Assembly (NCBI GenBank): GCA_009777055.1
Contig: WRMQ01000002.1
Span: forward strand, 1 to 61,905
Direction: 5' to 3'
Origin: Oscillospiraceae bacterium
GTDB lineage: Bacteria; Bacillota; Clostridia; Oscillospirales; Acutalibacteraceae
Length of the DNA stretch: 61,905 bases
Made by a program: the position numbers and the translations under genes. Below the pieces are notes generated by a model. That model did no database searches, was not told the DNA's origin, and saw nothing but the letters and a program-made list of their open reading frames with translations. Positions 7,931 to 16,898 of this stretch are shown piece by piece. Position 1 is the stretch's first letter, and each line of letters starts with the position of its first letter.

Positions 7931-9271
7931 TCACAGCCTGACCCACAAAGCAGGGCGCACACCGCCATCATCATTACCGACCCAGGCACCAGCGAGGTTA
8001 ATACTGCCGTCATCGAAGACATTTGCGGCCTTATCCTGAATGTTGCCGGACGACCGCAGCCACCACCAAGCCGGTTTTTTACCATATTTTGCTATCAGCT
8101 CGTCGCTTTGTGGGTATGTCTTTGGCATAGTCCACAAAATTACTATTTCTCTCTCTGTCGTGTGAAAGTGCTGTTTCGCTTCCTCTATGCTTAAGAGGAA
8201 AATGCTGTCCGGTGTCGGGTTTCCGCCTCTGGTGTATATCGTGAAACCTTCCGCCGTATCAATCCTCGTATGGGGATTCTGGTTTTGGGTTGGTTTGATT
8301 CGCTTGCGGTCATCCTCGCTGAATTCCTCGTAAAATTCGCCGTTCAAATACTTACGCAAGCTGCAATGCTCCCATGTGATATCCCCGCCGGACGCATGGT
8401 ATGGCATCTCTTTGACGATGTCCTTTGTGATCAGCAGCGCCTTGTTTTCCTTCTCGTCTACGTCGAGCACAAGCCATTCCAATGCATCGGGGCCAATGTG
8501 GTGGGGGTTGCCTTTCTTGAGGATATCGCTCCTCTTGGGCGGAGGCTTTTTCGTATGGGGCGAAGGCTCCATTTGAAGCCGCGAGGCTGCCAGTTTTTTC
8601 TCTAGTCCGGCAATTTGAGCGGACAGCCCTGCTATTTGCTCTAAATGCCCGTCGTTCTCTTTGATAAGGGCGTCTTTTTCGTTTTGCAGCGCATCCTGCT
8701 TTTGCAAGGCAAGCCGCAGCTTTTCCGCAGCTGCTGTGTCGGTAGCTTCCACGTATTTTTGTGGGTATTGCTCTTGATGCTCCAGTTCCTTCATGTACCC
8801 AATAATTTCGATTTCCAAATCGCTGTCCAGCTTGGCATAGCCTTCATGTGTAGTAGTATAGGGGATGTGACGCAAATGCTGGTAGTCAAAAGGGATTTTT
8901 TCTCCCTGCTGCACAATCCCGATCAGGGGTTTGCCAATGGAATGAGCAAGCCCCGCCTCATAAGTCACATTTGGGTTGGCAGTGGTGAAATCCCCGATGA
9001 TGATGTCAGCGGTACAAATCGCCTGCCAGATTTGTTCTATAATAGGTCTGCCGCTGCGGAAATACCGCTTGTTATCCGCGCGGATGCATTCCAAGCCGCA
9101 CTGCTCCGCAATCTTCACTATGTGATGATTGTACACGTCTTGTATGCGTCTGTTCTCATCTCCTTCGCTGCTGAAAGGCATAATCACAAAGCAAACCCGT
9201 TTTGCCTTGTTTTTGGCTGGGTATGCCCTGGACGAAAACACTTCCGGGTTGCATATGATCTTCTCCGCCAT
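7931..9271 (-). CDS. TIR/nucleoside deoxyribosyltransferase-like domain fused via coiled coil to DUF6273
   Basis: 446 residues; ATG 9271 has AGGAG seven bases upstream, unlike the longer ORF-track start. Residues about 25-170 hold a Rossmann-like domain: CFVIMPF strand, DNKRYFRSGRPIIEQIW, ADIIIGDFTTANPNVTYEAGLAHS and a strand ending KPLIGIV, typical of TIR-like/deoxyribosyltransferase-fold effectors. Residues about 195-265 form a coiled coil (LQKQDALQNEKDALIKEND). Residues about 290-446 are a DUF6273 domain ending WWLRSSGN...GGVRPALWVRL. There is no signal peptide, so it should act in the cytoplasm. It leads the sigma/PrsW operon. The same C-terminal fold is repeated in the giant proteins at 53-61.9 kb. 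Its catalytic activity is unproven. Confidence 0.75.
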   Translation of the reverse strand: MAEKIICNPEVFSSRAYPAKNKAKRVCFVIMPFSSEGDENRRIQDVYNHHIVKIAEQCGLECIRADNKRYFRSGRPIIEQIWQAICTADIIIGDFTTANPNVTYEAGLAHSIGKPLIGIVQQGEKIPFDYQHLRHIPYTTTHEGYAKLDSDLEIEIIGYMKELEHQEQYPQKYVEATDTAAAEKLRLALQKQDALQNEKDALIKENDGHLEQIAGLSAQIAGLEKKLAASRLQMEPSPHTKKPPPKRSDILKKGNPHHIGPDALEWLVLDVDEKENKALLITKDIVKEMPYHASGGDITWEHCSLRKYLNGEFYEEFSEDDRKRIKPTQNQNPHTRIDTAEGFTIYTRGGNPTPDSIFLLSIEEAKQHFHTTEREIVILWTMPKTYPQSDELIAKYGKKPAWWWLRSSGNIQDKAANVFDDGSINLAGAWVGNDDGGVRPALWVRL

Positions 9272-9300
9272 GCCATCTCTCCTCCCCACGGAATATCTGC

Positions 9301-9329
9301 ATTTTATCACATTGCCCGGCAAAAAGCAA
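9301..9329 (-). promoter_or_regulatory. Promoter of the TIR-like/DUF6273 - sigma - PrsW operon
   Basis: Minus strand TTGCTT, 17-nt spacer, TAAAAT, 30 nt upstream of ATG 9271. No other convincing promoter is seen before the sigma gene. Confidence 0.55.
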
Positions 9330-9375
9330 GAAGTTTGCTGAAAAAAGCGCGCCCATTGCCCAAGAGTCAAAGTTC

Positions 9376-9404
9376 TTGCAATTATGAGGAGGATGTGCTA
9401 TACT
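9376..9404 (+). promoter_or_regulatory. Promoter of tRNA-Leu(UAG)
   Basis: TTGCAA, 17-nt spacer, TATACT, ending 10 nt before the tRNA 5' end. Confidence 0.7.
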
Positions 9405-9414
9405 TCTATCACCT

Positions 9415-9496
9415 GCGGACGTGGTGGAATGGCAGACACGCTGGTCTTAGGAGCCAGTGGGCAACCGTGCGGGTTCAAGTCCCGCCGTCCGCACCA
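9415..9496 (+). tRNA. tRNA-Leu (anticodon UAG)
   Basis: A class II tRNA with a long variable arm. The acceptor stem GCGGACG pairs with CGTCCGC; the anticodon stem CTGGT/GCCAG encloses the loop CTTAGGA (anticodon TAG); the T-loop GGTTCAAGTCC is present, and 3' ACCA is genome-encoded. Confidence 0.95.
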
Positions 9497-9615
9497 CCTG
9501 CGGTGGGGCTCCCTCGCGGACCTCACCGCAGATTATCTCAGCAAGCGGCTCGCGTCACGCGTGCATCTTTTTTACAGTACAATTACATGAAATCAAACAG
9601 AAAACAACAACACAA

Positions 9616-9670
9616 AAACAACAAAACAACATCGATCCAATCAGGTCGGAGCGATGTTGTTTTGTTGTTT
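9616..9670. terminator. Bidirectional terminator between tRNA-Leu and prmA
   Basis: A 19-bp perfect inverted repeat (AAACAACAAAACAACATCG and its complement, 17-nt loop) whose own arms are A-rich on one side and T-rich on the other. It can end the metK-prmA transcript (minus) and transcription from the tRNA side (plus). Confidence 0.75.
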
Positions 9671-9696
9671 AAATTCGAAAAATCAGCAGAATGCTC

Positions 9697-10689
9697 TTAT
9701 AACGCGCTAAGCTGTTGTTTCACGGTAAAGCAGAGCCAGCCGCCTTCCTCGCGGTGTTCGGCAACTACCCAGCCGGCGGATTCGAAGCCCGCCAAAATAT
9801 CCGGCTCCCGCGTATCGATGATGCCGGAGCTGATCCACAGGCCGCCGGGCTCCAGGAGCTCCCTCACAAGGGGGCATAGCCGCAAAATCGCGTCGGCCAC
9901 GATGTTGGACACCACGATATCGAAGCGGCCCGTTACCTGATCGGCCAGATTGCCCTCCAGGATGCTGAGGGCAGGGGCCGTGAAGCCGTTGCGCAGACCG
10001 TTTTCCCGGGCGTTCGCCACGGCGAGGGGGTCGATGTCCACGCCGGTGGCCTGCTCCGCGCCCAGGAGCAGCGCCGTGACGGAAAGAATCCCCGAGCCGC
10101 AGCCGATATCCAGCACCCGCGGCGCGGCGAAGCGCTTCGCGCGTTGATCAATGCTCTGCTCCAGGGCACACATGCACAGCCGCGTGGTGGCGTGGCTCCC
10201 CGAGCCGAAGGCCAGGCCGGGCTCCAGCCAGAGCACCGCGCGGCCATCGGGATCCCCCAGGGGCTCCCAGCTGGGCTGGATCAGCAGGCGCTCTCCCACC
10301 GGCAGCGGATGAAAATAGGCCTTCCAGCTGTTCTCCCAGTCCTCGCTGCGGCAGGCCCTGGTTTCGATTTTACAGAGGATTCCGGCGGATTGATAGCGTT
10401 CCTCCAGATAGGCCAGAGCCTCGCCGGGATGCTCCTGCGGGGCGAGATAGACATGCACCAGGCCAAGTCCGCGGTCTTTTGCCAAAAGCGCCTCGTCAAT
10501 GAGATCGATGCGGGCGATTTCCAGAGCCTCGCGCTCCAAATCGCGGTAATCCTCAATGTAAATGCCATAGGGCACGACCATATGGGCGATTTCGCCGGCC
10601 CGGTCAAGCTCGCCGGCGTTTACTTGAATGATGATTTCTGTCCACGCCTGCGGCGGGCAGCCGCTTCGCGCGTTTGCCGCGGCCTCCAC
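9697..10689 (-). CDS. prmA: Ribosomal protein L11 methyltransferase
   Basis: 330 residues, the usual PrmA length. The N-terminal substrate-recognition region is followed by the SAM-binding motif VLDIGCGSGILSVTALLLGA (about 193-212), GVDIDPLAVANA, and NIVADAI in place of the catalytic NPPY-like loop, as expected for PrmA. It transfers methyl groups from S-adenosylmethionine to ribosomal protein L11. The GTG start at 10689 lies one base past the metK stop and has GGGAG six bases upstream, so the two genes form an operon linking SAM synthesis to a SAM-using enzyme under one SAM riboswitch. Confidence 0.92.
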   Translation of the reverse strand: MEAAANARSGCPPQAWTEIIIQVNAGELDRAGEIAHMVVPYGIYIEDYRDLEREALEIARIDLIDEALLAKDRGLGLVHVYLAPQEHPGEALAYLEERYQSAGILCKIETRACRSEDWENSWKAYFHPLPVGERLLIQPSWEPLGDPDGRAVLWLEPGLAFGSGSHATTRLCMCALEQSIDQRAKRFAAPRVLDIGCGSGILSVTALLLGAEQATGVDIDPLAVANARENGLRNGFTAPALSILEGNLADQVTGRFDIVVSNIVADAILRLCPLVRELLEPGGLWISSGIIDTREPDILAGFESAGWVVAEHREEGGWLCFTVKQQLSAL

Positions 10690-10690
10690 T

Positions 10691-11890
<1,200 letters not shown>

Positions 11891-11919
11891 ATCTATCTTC
11901 CTTTCCCAATTTTTTTATA

Positions 11920-12068
11920 AAATAAAAGCACCGCTTCCGGCGCGCGGAAGCGGCGAATTATTTCCTTATCTTCCGGCAAAACCGCAGGATGAAGCACCTT
12001 GCATATCGCATGCAGGTTGCCGGGCATCACAGAGCCTGATCTCTCCGCCACTCTTAATAAGGGAGTAT
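11920..12068 (-). promoter_or_regulatory. SAM-I (S-box) riboswitch with terminator, controlling metK-prmA
   Basis: Minus strand: the aptamer (about 12065-11962) begins CCTTATTAAGAGTGGCGGAGAG, followed by GATGCCCGGCAACCTGC and a closing ATAAGG that pairs with the 5' CCTTAT to make P1; these are S-box signature elements. A GC-rich hairpin CCGCTTCCG/CGGAAGCGG (11931-11953) followed by TTTTATTTTAT is the expression-platform terminator. SAM binding would stabilise P1 and allow termination ahead of metK. Confidence 0.92.
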
Positions 12069-12088
12069 TCAGTTGTGGGAACGGGTCT

Positions 12089-12117
12089 ATTATAGCAGTT
12101 TTTTTTTCATTTGTCAA
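12089..12117 (-). promoter_or_regulatory. Consensus promoter of the metK riboswitch transcript
   Basis: Minus strand TTGACA, 17-nt spacer, TATAAT: a perfect sigma-A promoter about 20 nt before the S-box aptamer. Confidence 0.85.
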
Positions 12118-12157
12118 GAACTGAGAAATTTATTCTCACGCGCGGGCAAATCACCTA

Positions 12158-12186
12158 TTGACAAGCGCGCGGGAGTATGCTACAAT
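12158..12186 (+). promoter_or_regulatory. Promoter of tRNA-Leu(CAG)
   Basis: TTGACA, 17-nt spacer, TACAAT, 29 nt upstream of the tRNA. Confidence 0.75.
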
Positions 12187-12215
12187 ACTTCTCGCCGGAT
12201 GTCGGCATTCCGTAT

Positions 12216-12302
12216 GCGCCTATGGCGGAATTGGCAGACGCGCTAGATTCAGGTTCTAGTCGGGGTTCCCCGGTGGAGGTTCAAGTCCTCTTGGGCGCAC
12301 CA
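12216..12302 (+). tRNA. tRNA-Leu (anticodon CAG)
   Basis: Class II tRNA with long variable arm. The acceptor GCGCCTA pairs with TGGGCGC; anticodon stem CTAGA/TCTAG encloses TTCAGGT (anticodon CAG); GGTTCAAGTCC T-loop; encoded 3' ACCA. Confidence 0.95.
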
Positions 12303-12354
12303 AACGCAAAGCGGCAAGTCCTTCATTCCAAGGGCTTGCCGCTTTGCGTTTGGG
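12303..12354 (+). terminator. Terminator after tRNA-Leu(CAG)
   Basis: A long near-perfect hairpin (AAACGCAAAGCGGCAAGTCCTT ... AAGGGCTTGCCGCTTTGCGTTT) begins at the base after CCA. The 3' T-run is short. Confidence 0.65.
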
Positions 12355-12405
12355 CCTTGTATTTATCGTTTTCTCTTAGTTATAGAAAAAAGCCCGCTTT
12401 GCATC

Positions 12406-12434
12406 TTGCCATTTTTCTCCCGCTGTGCTATACT
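12406..12434 (+). promoter_or_regulatory. Promoter of the fucosidase-inositol operon
   Basis: TTGCCA, 17-nt spacer, TATACT, 41 nt before the GH29 ATG. No promoter as good is seen between the later genes of the cluster. Confidence 0.6.
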
Positions 12435-12475
12435 GCATACAGCAAAACAGAAAACGAAAACAGGGGGAAACAGGT

Positions 12476-13963
12476 ATGCCAATAAAGCAATTCGAACCGA
12501 CCTTTGACTCGCTGGGCGCGTATGAGTGCCCGGACTGGTTCCGGGACGCGAAATTCGGCATCTGGAGCCATTGGGGGCCGCAGAGCGTGCCCATGTTCGG
12601 CGACTGGTACGCGCGGCATATGTATATGGAGGGCTCGCCGCAGTATCTTTACCATCTGCGCCACTACGGCCACCCGTCAAGGTTTGGCTACAAGGATCTG
12701 GTAAAGCTCTGGAAGGCGGAGCGCTTTGACCCCGGCGCCCTGATGGAGCTCTACTATAAAGCCGGCGCGCGCTATTTCGTGGCCCAGGCCATGCACCATG
12801 ACCATTTTTTCAACTATCCCTCCAGGCTCAACCGCTTCAACGCGGCCCAGGTTGGCCCCATGAAGGATATCTGCGGGCTGTGGCAGGCGGCGGCGGCGAA
12901 ATACAATCTGCCCTTTGGCCTCACGGAGCACCTGGGGGCCTCGTTCTCCTGGTGGGCCGTCAACAAGGGTTGTGATAAAGAAGGTCCCTATGCCGGCGTC
13001 CCCTACGACGGCGCCGACCCGGAATACCGGGACTTCTATTTTGATAATAGCGAGCACATCACGCCAAAAGGAAACATCCATCTTTGGTATACGCTGAACA
13101 AAAGCCATCACGATTACTGGCTGGCGGTGATGAAGGAGCTCATCGACCGCTTTCAGCCGGATCTGCTCTACACCGACGGCGTGCTGCCCTTCGGCTCCCA
13201 CTGGTGCGCCGACGAGGACTCCACCCTCACCCGGGGCGGCGACCCGCTGTATGGCGCGGGCCTGGAGGCCGTGGCGCATCTTTATAACACCTCTATCGAA
13301 AAGCACGGCAGGAACAACGCCGTGTATCTGCAAAAGGACCGTAGGCCGGAGATTTACCGCGTGGGCCTGCTGGACATGGAAAAAACCCAGCTGGACGCCA
13401 TTTCGGAGCGCCCCTGGCATACGGATACCTGTATCGGCGGATGGTTCTACGACGCGAAGCAGCCCTTCAAGAGGCCGGGCCACATCATTGAGATGCTGGT
13501 GGACATCATCGCCAAGAACGGCACGATGCTGCTGAATATCCTGCAGCGGCCCGACGGGAGCATCGACGACGAGGTCCGCTGGATTCTGGATGAGCTGGCG
13601 GGGTGGTTCGCGGTGTGCGGCGAGGGTGTATACGCTACGCGGCCCTGGCGGATCAACGCCGAGGGCGGCACCAGCGTGGTGATCCGCGATTTCACGGAGG
13701 AGGCCGCCGCCTGGCAGCCCACGGATCTCCGCTTTGTCCGCAAGGGCAATGCGCTGTTCGCTTTTATGATGCGCGCGCCGGAGAACCGCGTGGCCGTCAT
13801 CCGCAGCCTCAGGCCGGAGGAAAAGGTGGAATCGGTCAGGCTGCTGGGCGCGGGGGAGCTTCCCTTCGCGCAGAGCTTCGGCGTGCTGACAGCAGAGCTG
13901 CCGGAGGAGCTGCCCACGAAATACACAAACTGCCTGAAGATTGAACTGGCCGGCGAATTTTAA
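12476..13963 (+). CDS. GH29-family alpha-L-fucosidase
   Basis: 495 residues from ATG 12476, which has AGGGGG eight bases upstream. The sequence follows GH29: WFRDAKFGIWSHWGPQSVP near the N-terminus, YFVAQAMHHDHFFNYPS, GLTEHLGASFSWW, PDLLYTDGVLPF (expected nucleophile Asp) and a C-terminal beta domain. GH29 enzymes release alpha-linked L-fucose by a retaining mechanism. There is no signal peptide, so it probably works on imported oligosaccharides. It is followed after 58 bp by iolE on the same strand, a likely operon for use of fucosylated and inositol-containing host or plant compounds. Confidence 0.85.
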   Translation: MPIKQFEPTFDSLGAYECPDWFRDAKFGIWSHWGPQSVPMFGDWYARHMYMEGSPQYLYHLRHYGHPSRFGYKDLVKLWKAERFDPGALMELYYKAGARYFVAQAMHHDHFFNYPSRLNRFNAAQVGPMKDICGLWQAAAAKYNLPFGLTEHLGASFSWWAVNKGCDKEGPYAGVPYDGADPEYRDFYFDNSEHITPKGNIHLWYTLNKSHHDYWLAVMKELIDRFQPDLLYTDGVLPFGSHWCADEDSTLTRGGDPLYGAGLEAVAHLYNTSIEKHGRNNAVYLQKDRRPEIYRVGLLDMEKTQLDAISERPWHTDTCIGGWFYDAKQPFKRPGHIIEMLVDIIAKNGTMLLNILQRPDGSIDDEVRWILDELAGWFAVCGEGVYATRPWRINAEGGTSVVIRDFTEEAAAWQPTDLRFVRKGNALFAFMMRAPENRVAVIRSLRPEEKVESVRLLGAGELPFAQSFGVLTAELPEELPTKYTNCLKIELAGEF

Positions 13964-14021
13964 TTTTTCAGAAAATTAAAATATTTTTAAATATTTATTT
14001 TAAATATTTGAGGAGGATTCT

Positions 14022-14918
14022 ATGGCGTTTCAGAACAAAAAAATAAAGCTTGGTATCGCGCCCATCGGCTGGACCAATGACGACATGCCCGATCTGGGGG
14101 GCGAAAACACCTTTGAGCAGTGCGTGAGCGAAATGGCCCTGGCGGGCTTTGCCGGCTGCGAGGTGGGCAATAAGTATCCCAGTGACCGCGCCGCGCTCAA
14201 GAAGGCCCTGGACCTGCGGGGGCTCACCATTTGCAACCGCTGGTTTTCCAGCTTTTTGCTCACGAAGCCCTTCGGGGAGGTCGCCGCCGAATTTGAGGCT
14301 CAGCTGGATTTTCTCTCCTATCTGGGAGCGGGGGTGATCGGCGCCTCGGAGCAGAGCGGGAGCGTGCAGGGCCAGCCCCTGCCGGTCTTCGACCGTAAGC
14401 CCATAATGGAGGAAGCGCAGTGGGCCCGGCTCTGCGACGGCCTGAACAGGCTCGGCGAAATTGCCGTGAAGAAGGGCATGAAGCTGAGCTTCCACCACCA
14501 CATGGGCACCGTGGTGCAGACCGGGGAGGAGATCGACCGCCTGATGGCGGGCACCGACCCCGCGCTGGTGCATCTGCTGTTTGACAGCGGGCATCTCAGC
14601 TTCGCGGGCATTGACCCGGTGAAGGTGCTCAAAAAACACGCCGGCCGCGTGGCCCACGTGCATCTGAAGGATATGCGCCCGGAGATCGTCGCCCGGGTGA
14701 AGCGCGAGGGCCTGAGCTTTTTAGAGGGCGTGCGCCTGGGGGCCTTCACCGTGCCCGGCGACGGCTGCGTGGATTTCGCCCCGCTGTTCCAAATCCTCGA
14801 TGAGGCCGGTTACGAGGGCTGGCTCGTGGTGGAGGCCGAGCAGGACCCCGCCAGGGCGAACCCCTTCGAATACGCGCTCAAGGCCAGAACATATATCCGG
14901 GAAACGGCAAATATATAA
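14022..14918 (+). CDS. iolE: Inosose dehydratase (IolE)
   Basis: 298 residues, family length. It has the IolE opening IKLGIAPIGWTNDDMPDLGG and the xylose-isomerase-like TIM barrel with metal ligands in KLSFHHHMGT, LLFDSGHLSF and AHVHLKD. It converts scyllo-inosose to 3D-(3,5/4)-trihydroxycyclohexane-1,2-dione in myo-inositol catabolism. GAGGAGG five to six bases upstream supports the ATG. It is upstream of iolG by 41 bp. Confidence 0.92.
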   Translation: MAFQNKKIKLGIAPIGWTNDDMPDLGGENTFEQCVSEMALAGFAGCEVGNKYPSDRAALKKALDLRGLTICNRWFSSFLLTKPFGEVAAEFEAQLDFLSYLGAGVIGASEQSGSVQGQPLPVFDRKPIMEEAQWARLCDGLNRLGEIAVKKGMKLSFHHHMGTVVQTGEEIDRLMAGTDPALVHLLFDSGHLSFAGIDPVKVLKKHAGRVAHVHLKDMRPEIVARVKREGLSFLEGVRLGAFTVPGDGCVDFAPLFQILDEAGYEGWLVVEAEQDPARANPFEYALKARTYIRETANI

Positions 14919-14959
14919 TATAATCAAAAATAATAAAGTAGCAATGAAGGAGAGTATTC

Positions 14960-15988
14960 ATGCTGAATATTGGAATCATCGGCGCGGGGCGCATCGGGAA
15001 GGTGCATACCCAGAGCATTGTCAATTTTGTCCGTCAGGCGAAGGTCAAAGCCATCGCGGACCCCATGCTCAATGACGCCACTGTCGAATGGGCAAAGAGC
15101 TGCGGCATTTCACAGGCCACAAAGAACTACAGGGACATCATCAATGACCCCGAAATCGACGCCGTGCTGATCTGCTCCTCCACCGACACCCATTCCGCCA
15201 TCTCCCTGGAGGCCATTGCCGCCGGAAAGCACGTGTTCTGCGAAAAGCCCATTGACCACGACATCGGCAGAATCAAGGAGGTTTTAGCGGCGCTTGAGAC
15301 AGAAAGCGCGAAGGGCCTGAAATACATGGTCGGCTTCAACAGGCGCTTCGATCACAATTTCAGGGCGCTTCGCGCCGCCGTGACAAGCGGGCAGGTGGGC
15401 AAGGTGGAGCTGGTAAAAATCACCTCCCGGGATCCGGAGCCCCCCAGCGCGGAATACGCGGCGGTGTCCGGCGGGATTTTTCTGGACATGACGATTCATG
15501 ATTTTGACATGGCGCGCTATCTTTCCGGCGACGAGGTGGAGGAGGTTTTTGTGCAGCCCGCCGTGTTGGTGGATCCCGCCATCGGCGAGGCCGGGGACTT
15601 CGACAGCGCCGTGATCACCCTCAGGCTCAGGAGCGGCGCGCTGGCCGTGATCGACAACTGCCGCCGCTGCGCCTATGGCTACGACCAGCGCGCGGAGGTT
15701 TTCGGCTCTGAGGGCGCGGCGCTTTGCGGCAACGACAGCGCTTCAAACGCCCAGGTCTGGAACAGCGCGGGCGAAGCCAAAGAAAAACCGCTGTTTTTCT
15801 TCCTGGAGCGCTATATGCAGGCCTATGCCACTGAGGTGACGGAGTTCATTGAGGCGGTGATGAACGACACGGAGGTTCCCGTGGACGCCTACGCGGGCCT
15901 GGCGGCGGTTTTGATCGGCATCGCGGCGACGAAGTCCGCGAAGACGGGGTTGCCGGTGAAAATTTCCGAAATCGAGGCCAATATATAA
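14960..15988 (+). CDS. iolG: Inositol 2-dehydrogenase (IolG)
   Basis: 342 residues, a Gfo/Idh/MocA oxidoreductase. N-terminal Rossmann motif GIIGAGRIGKVH, VLICSSTDTHS, the catalytic CEKPID loop near residue 97, and GFNRRFDHNF followed by GGIFLDMTIHDFDMARYL are typical of myo-inositol dehydrogenases. It oxidises myo-inositol to scyllo-inosose with NAD+. AAGGAGAG precedes the ATG. Neighbouring iolE takes its product. Confidence 0.9.
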   Translation: MLNIGIIGAGRIGKVHTQSIVNFVRQAKVKAIADPMLNDATVEWAKSCGISQATKNYRDIINDPEIDAVLICSSTDTHSAISLEAIAAGKHVFCEKPIDHDIGRIKEVLAALETESAKGLKYMVGFNRRFDHNFRALRAAVTSGQVGKVELVKITSRDPEPPSAEYAAVSGGIFLDMTIHDFDMARYLSGDEVEEVFVQPAVLVDPAIGEAGDFDSAVITLRLRSGALAVIDNCRRCAYGYDQRAEVFGSEGAALCGNDSASNAQVWNSAGEAKEKPLFFFLERYMQAYATEVTEFIEAVMNDTEVPVDAYAGLAAVLIGIAATKSAKTGLPVKISEIEANI

Positions 15989-16060
15989 GAGGCCAATAGA
16001 TAAGAAGCAGTATGATGAAGAGATAGTATTATAAGTTATGATTAAGAGGTAGTATTATAA

Positions 16061-16834
16061 ATGTATAAGAGCAATGAAGAATTTGGCTATCCGGAATTCA
16101 ATGCGAACGGCGGGATGCCGCTGACAAACACCACAGGCTTGTATCCGAACATGCTGATGAATATCACGGTACATCAAATTGAGGCGGGAAAATCCATGCG
16201 CCTGGGCTTTGCCGATGAGGAAATGGCCGTCCTGCTCATAGAGGGCGAGGTTGTTTTTGAAGACTTTGGCACGGCCGCGCGCGCTTCCTGCATCAATGAC
16301 CCGGCCTATTGCCTGCATGTGAGCAAGGGCGTTACGGTCAATGTACGGGCAGACAAAGCAAGCGAAATCCTGGTGCAATCCACAAAAAACGACCGGGAAT
16401 TCCCGGCTGTCTTCTATACCCCCGAAAACACCCGCCGCGACACCTTCGGCCAGGGGCAGTTCGGGGGAAAAGCCCAGCGCACCGTGAGCACCTTCTTCGA
16501 TATTGCGAACGCGCCTTATTCCAACATGGTCTGCGGCGAGATTTTAGTTCCCCAGGGCGGCTGGAGCAGCTACCCGCCCCACGAGCACCCGCATCCCGAG
16601 GTCTATTACTACCGCTTCGGGCATCCCTGCGGCTTCGGCGCCTGCTTTCTGGACGACGCCGCCTACAAAATCCGCGACCGCTCCTTCGCGGCGGTTCCGG
16701 GGGGGAAGTACCATCCCCAGGTGAACGCCCCCGGCTACGCCATGATGTATGTATGGATGATCCGCCACTTCGACGGCTACCCATGGAACGAGCGGAACTT
16801 CCAGCCCGAGCACCAGTGGCTGCTGGAGGGGTAA
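16061..16834 (+). CDS. iolB: 5-deoxy-glucuronate isomerase (IolB)
   Basis: 257 residues, a bicupin. The second cupin has WSSYPPHEHPHPEVYYYRF, which supplies the metal-binding His/Glu ligands, and the C-terminus RHFDGYPWNERNFQPEHQWLL is characteristic of IolB. It isomerises 5-deoxy-glucuronate to 2-deoxy-5-keto-gluconate. The 72-bp spacer upstream contains a short duplicated motif (AGAGRTAGTATTATAA twice), the second copy serving as the weak ribosome binding region. Confidence 0.9.
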   Translation: MYKSNEEFGYPEFNANGGMPLTNTTGLYPNMLMNITVHQIEAGKSMRLGFADEEMAVLLIEGEVVFEDFGTAARASCINDPAYCLHVSKGVTVNVRADKASEILVQSTKNDREFPAVFYTPENTRRDTFGQGQFGGKAQRTVSTFFDIANAPYSNMVCGEILVPQGGWSSYPPHEHPHPEVYYYRFGHPCGFGACFLDDAAYKIRDRSFAAVPGGKYHPQVNAPGYAMMYVWMIRHFDGYPWNERNFQPEHQWLLEG

Positions 16835-16898
16835 TACTATAGGTAAGCCGCCGCAAGCTTATAGCATGCCAACAAATTTTCGAAAGGAAACGAAAACC

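Noticed and set aside
8645-9940. Plus-strand ORF (431 codons) running through tRNA-Leu and into prmA
   Set aside because: It overlaps a tRNA, a terminator and two real genes, with no start signals.
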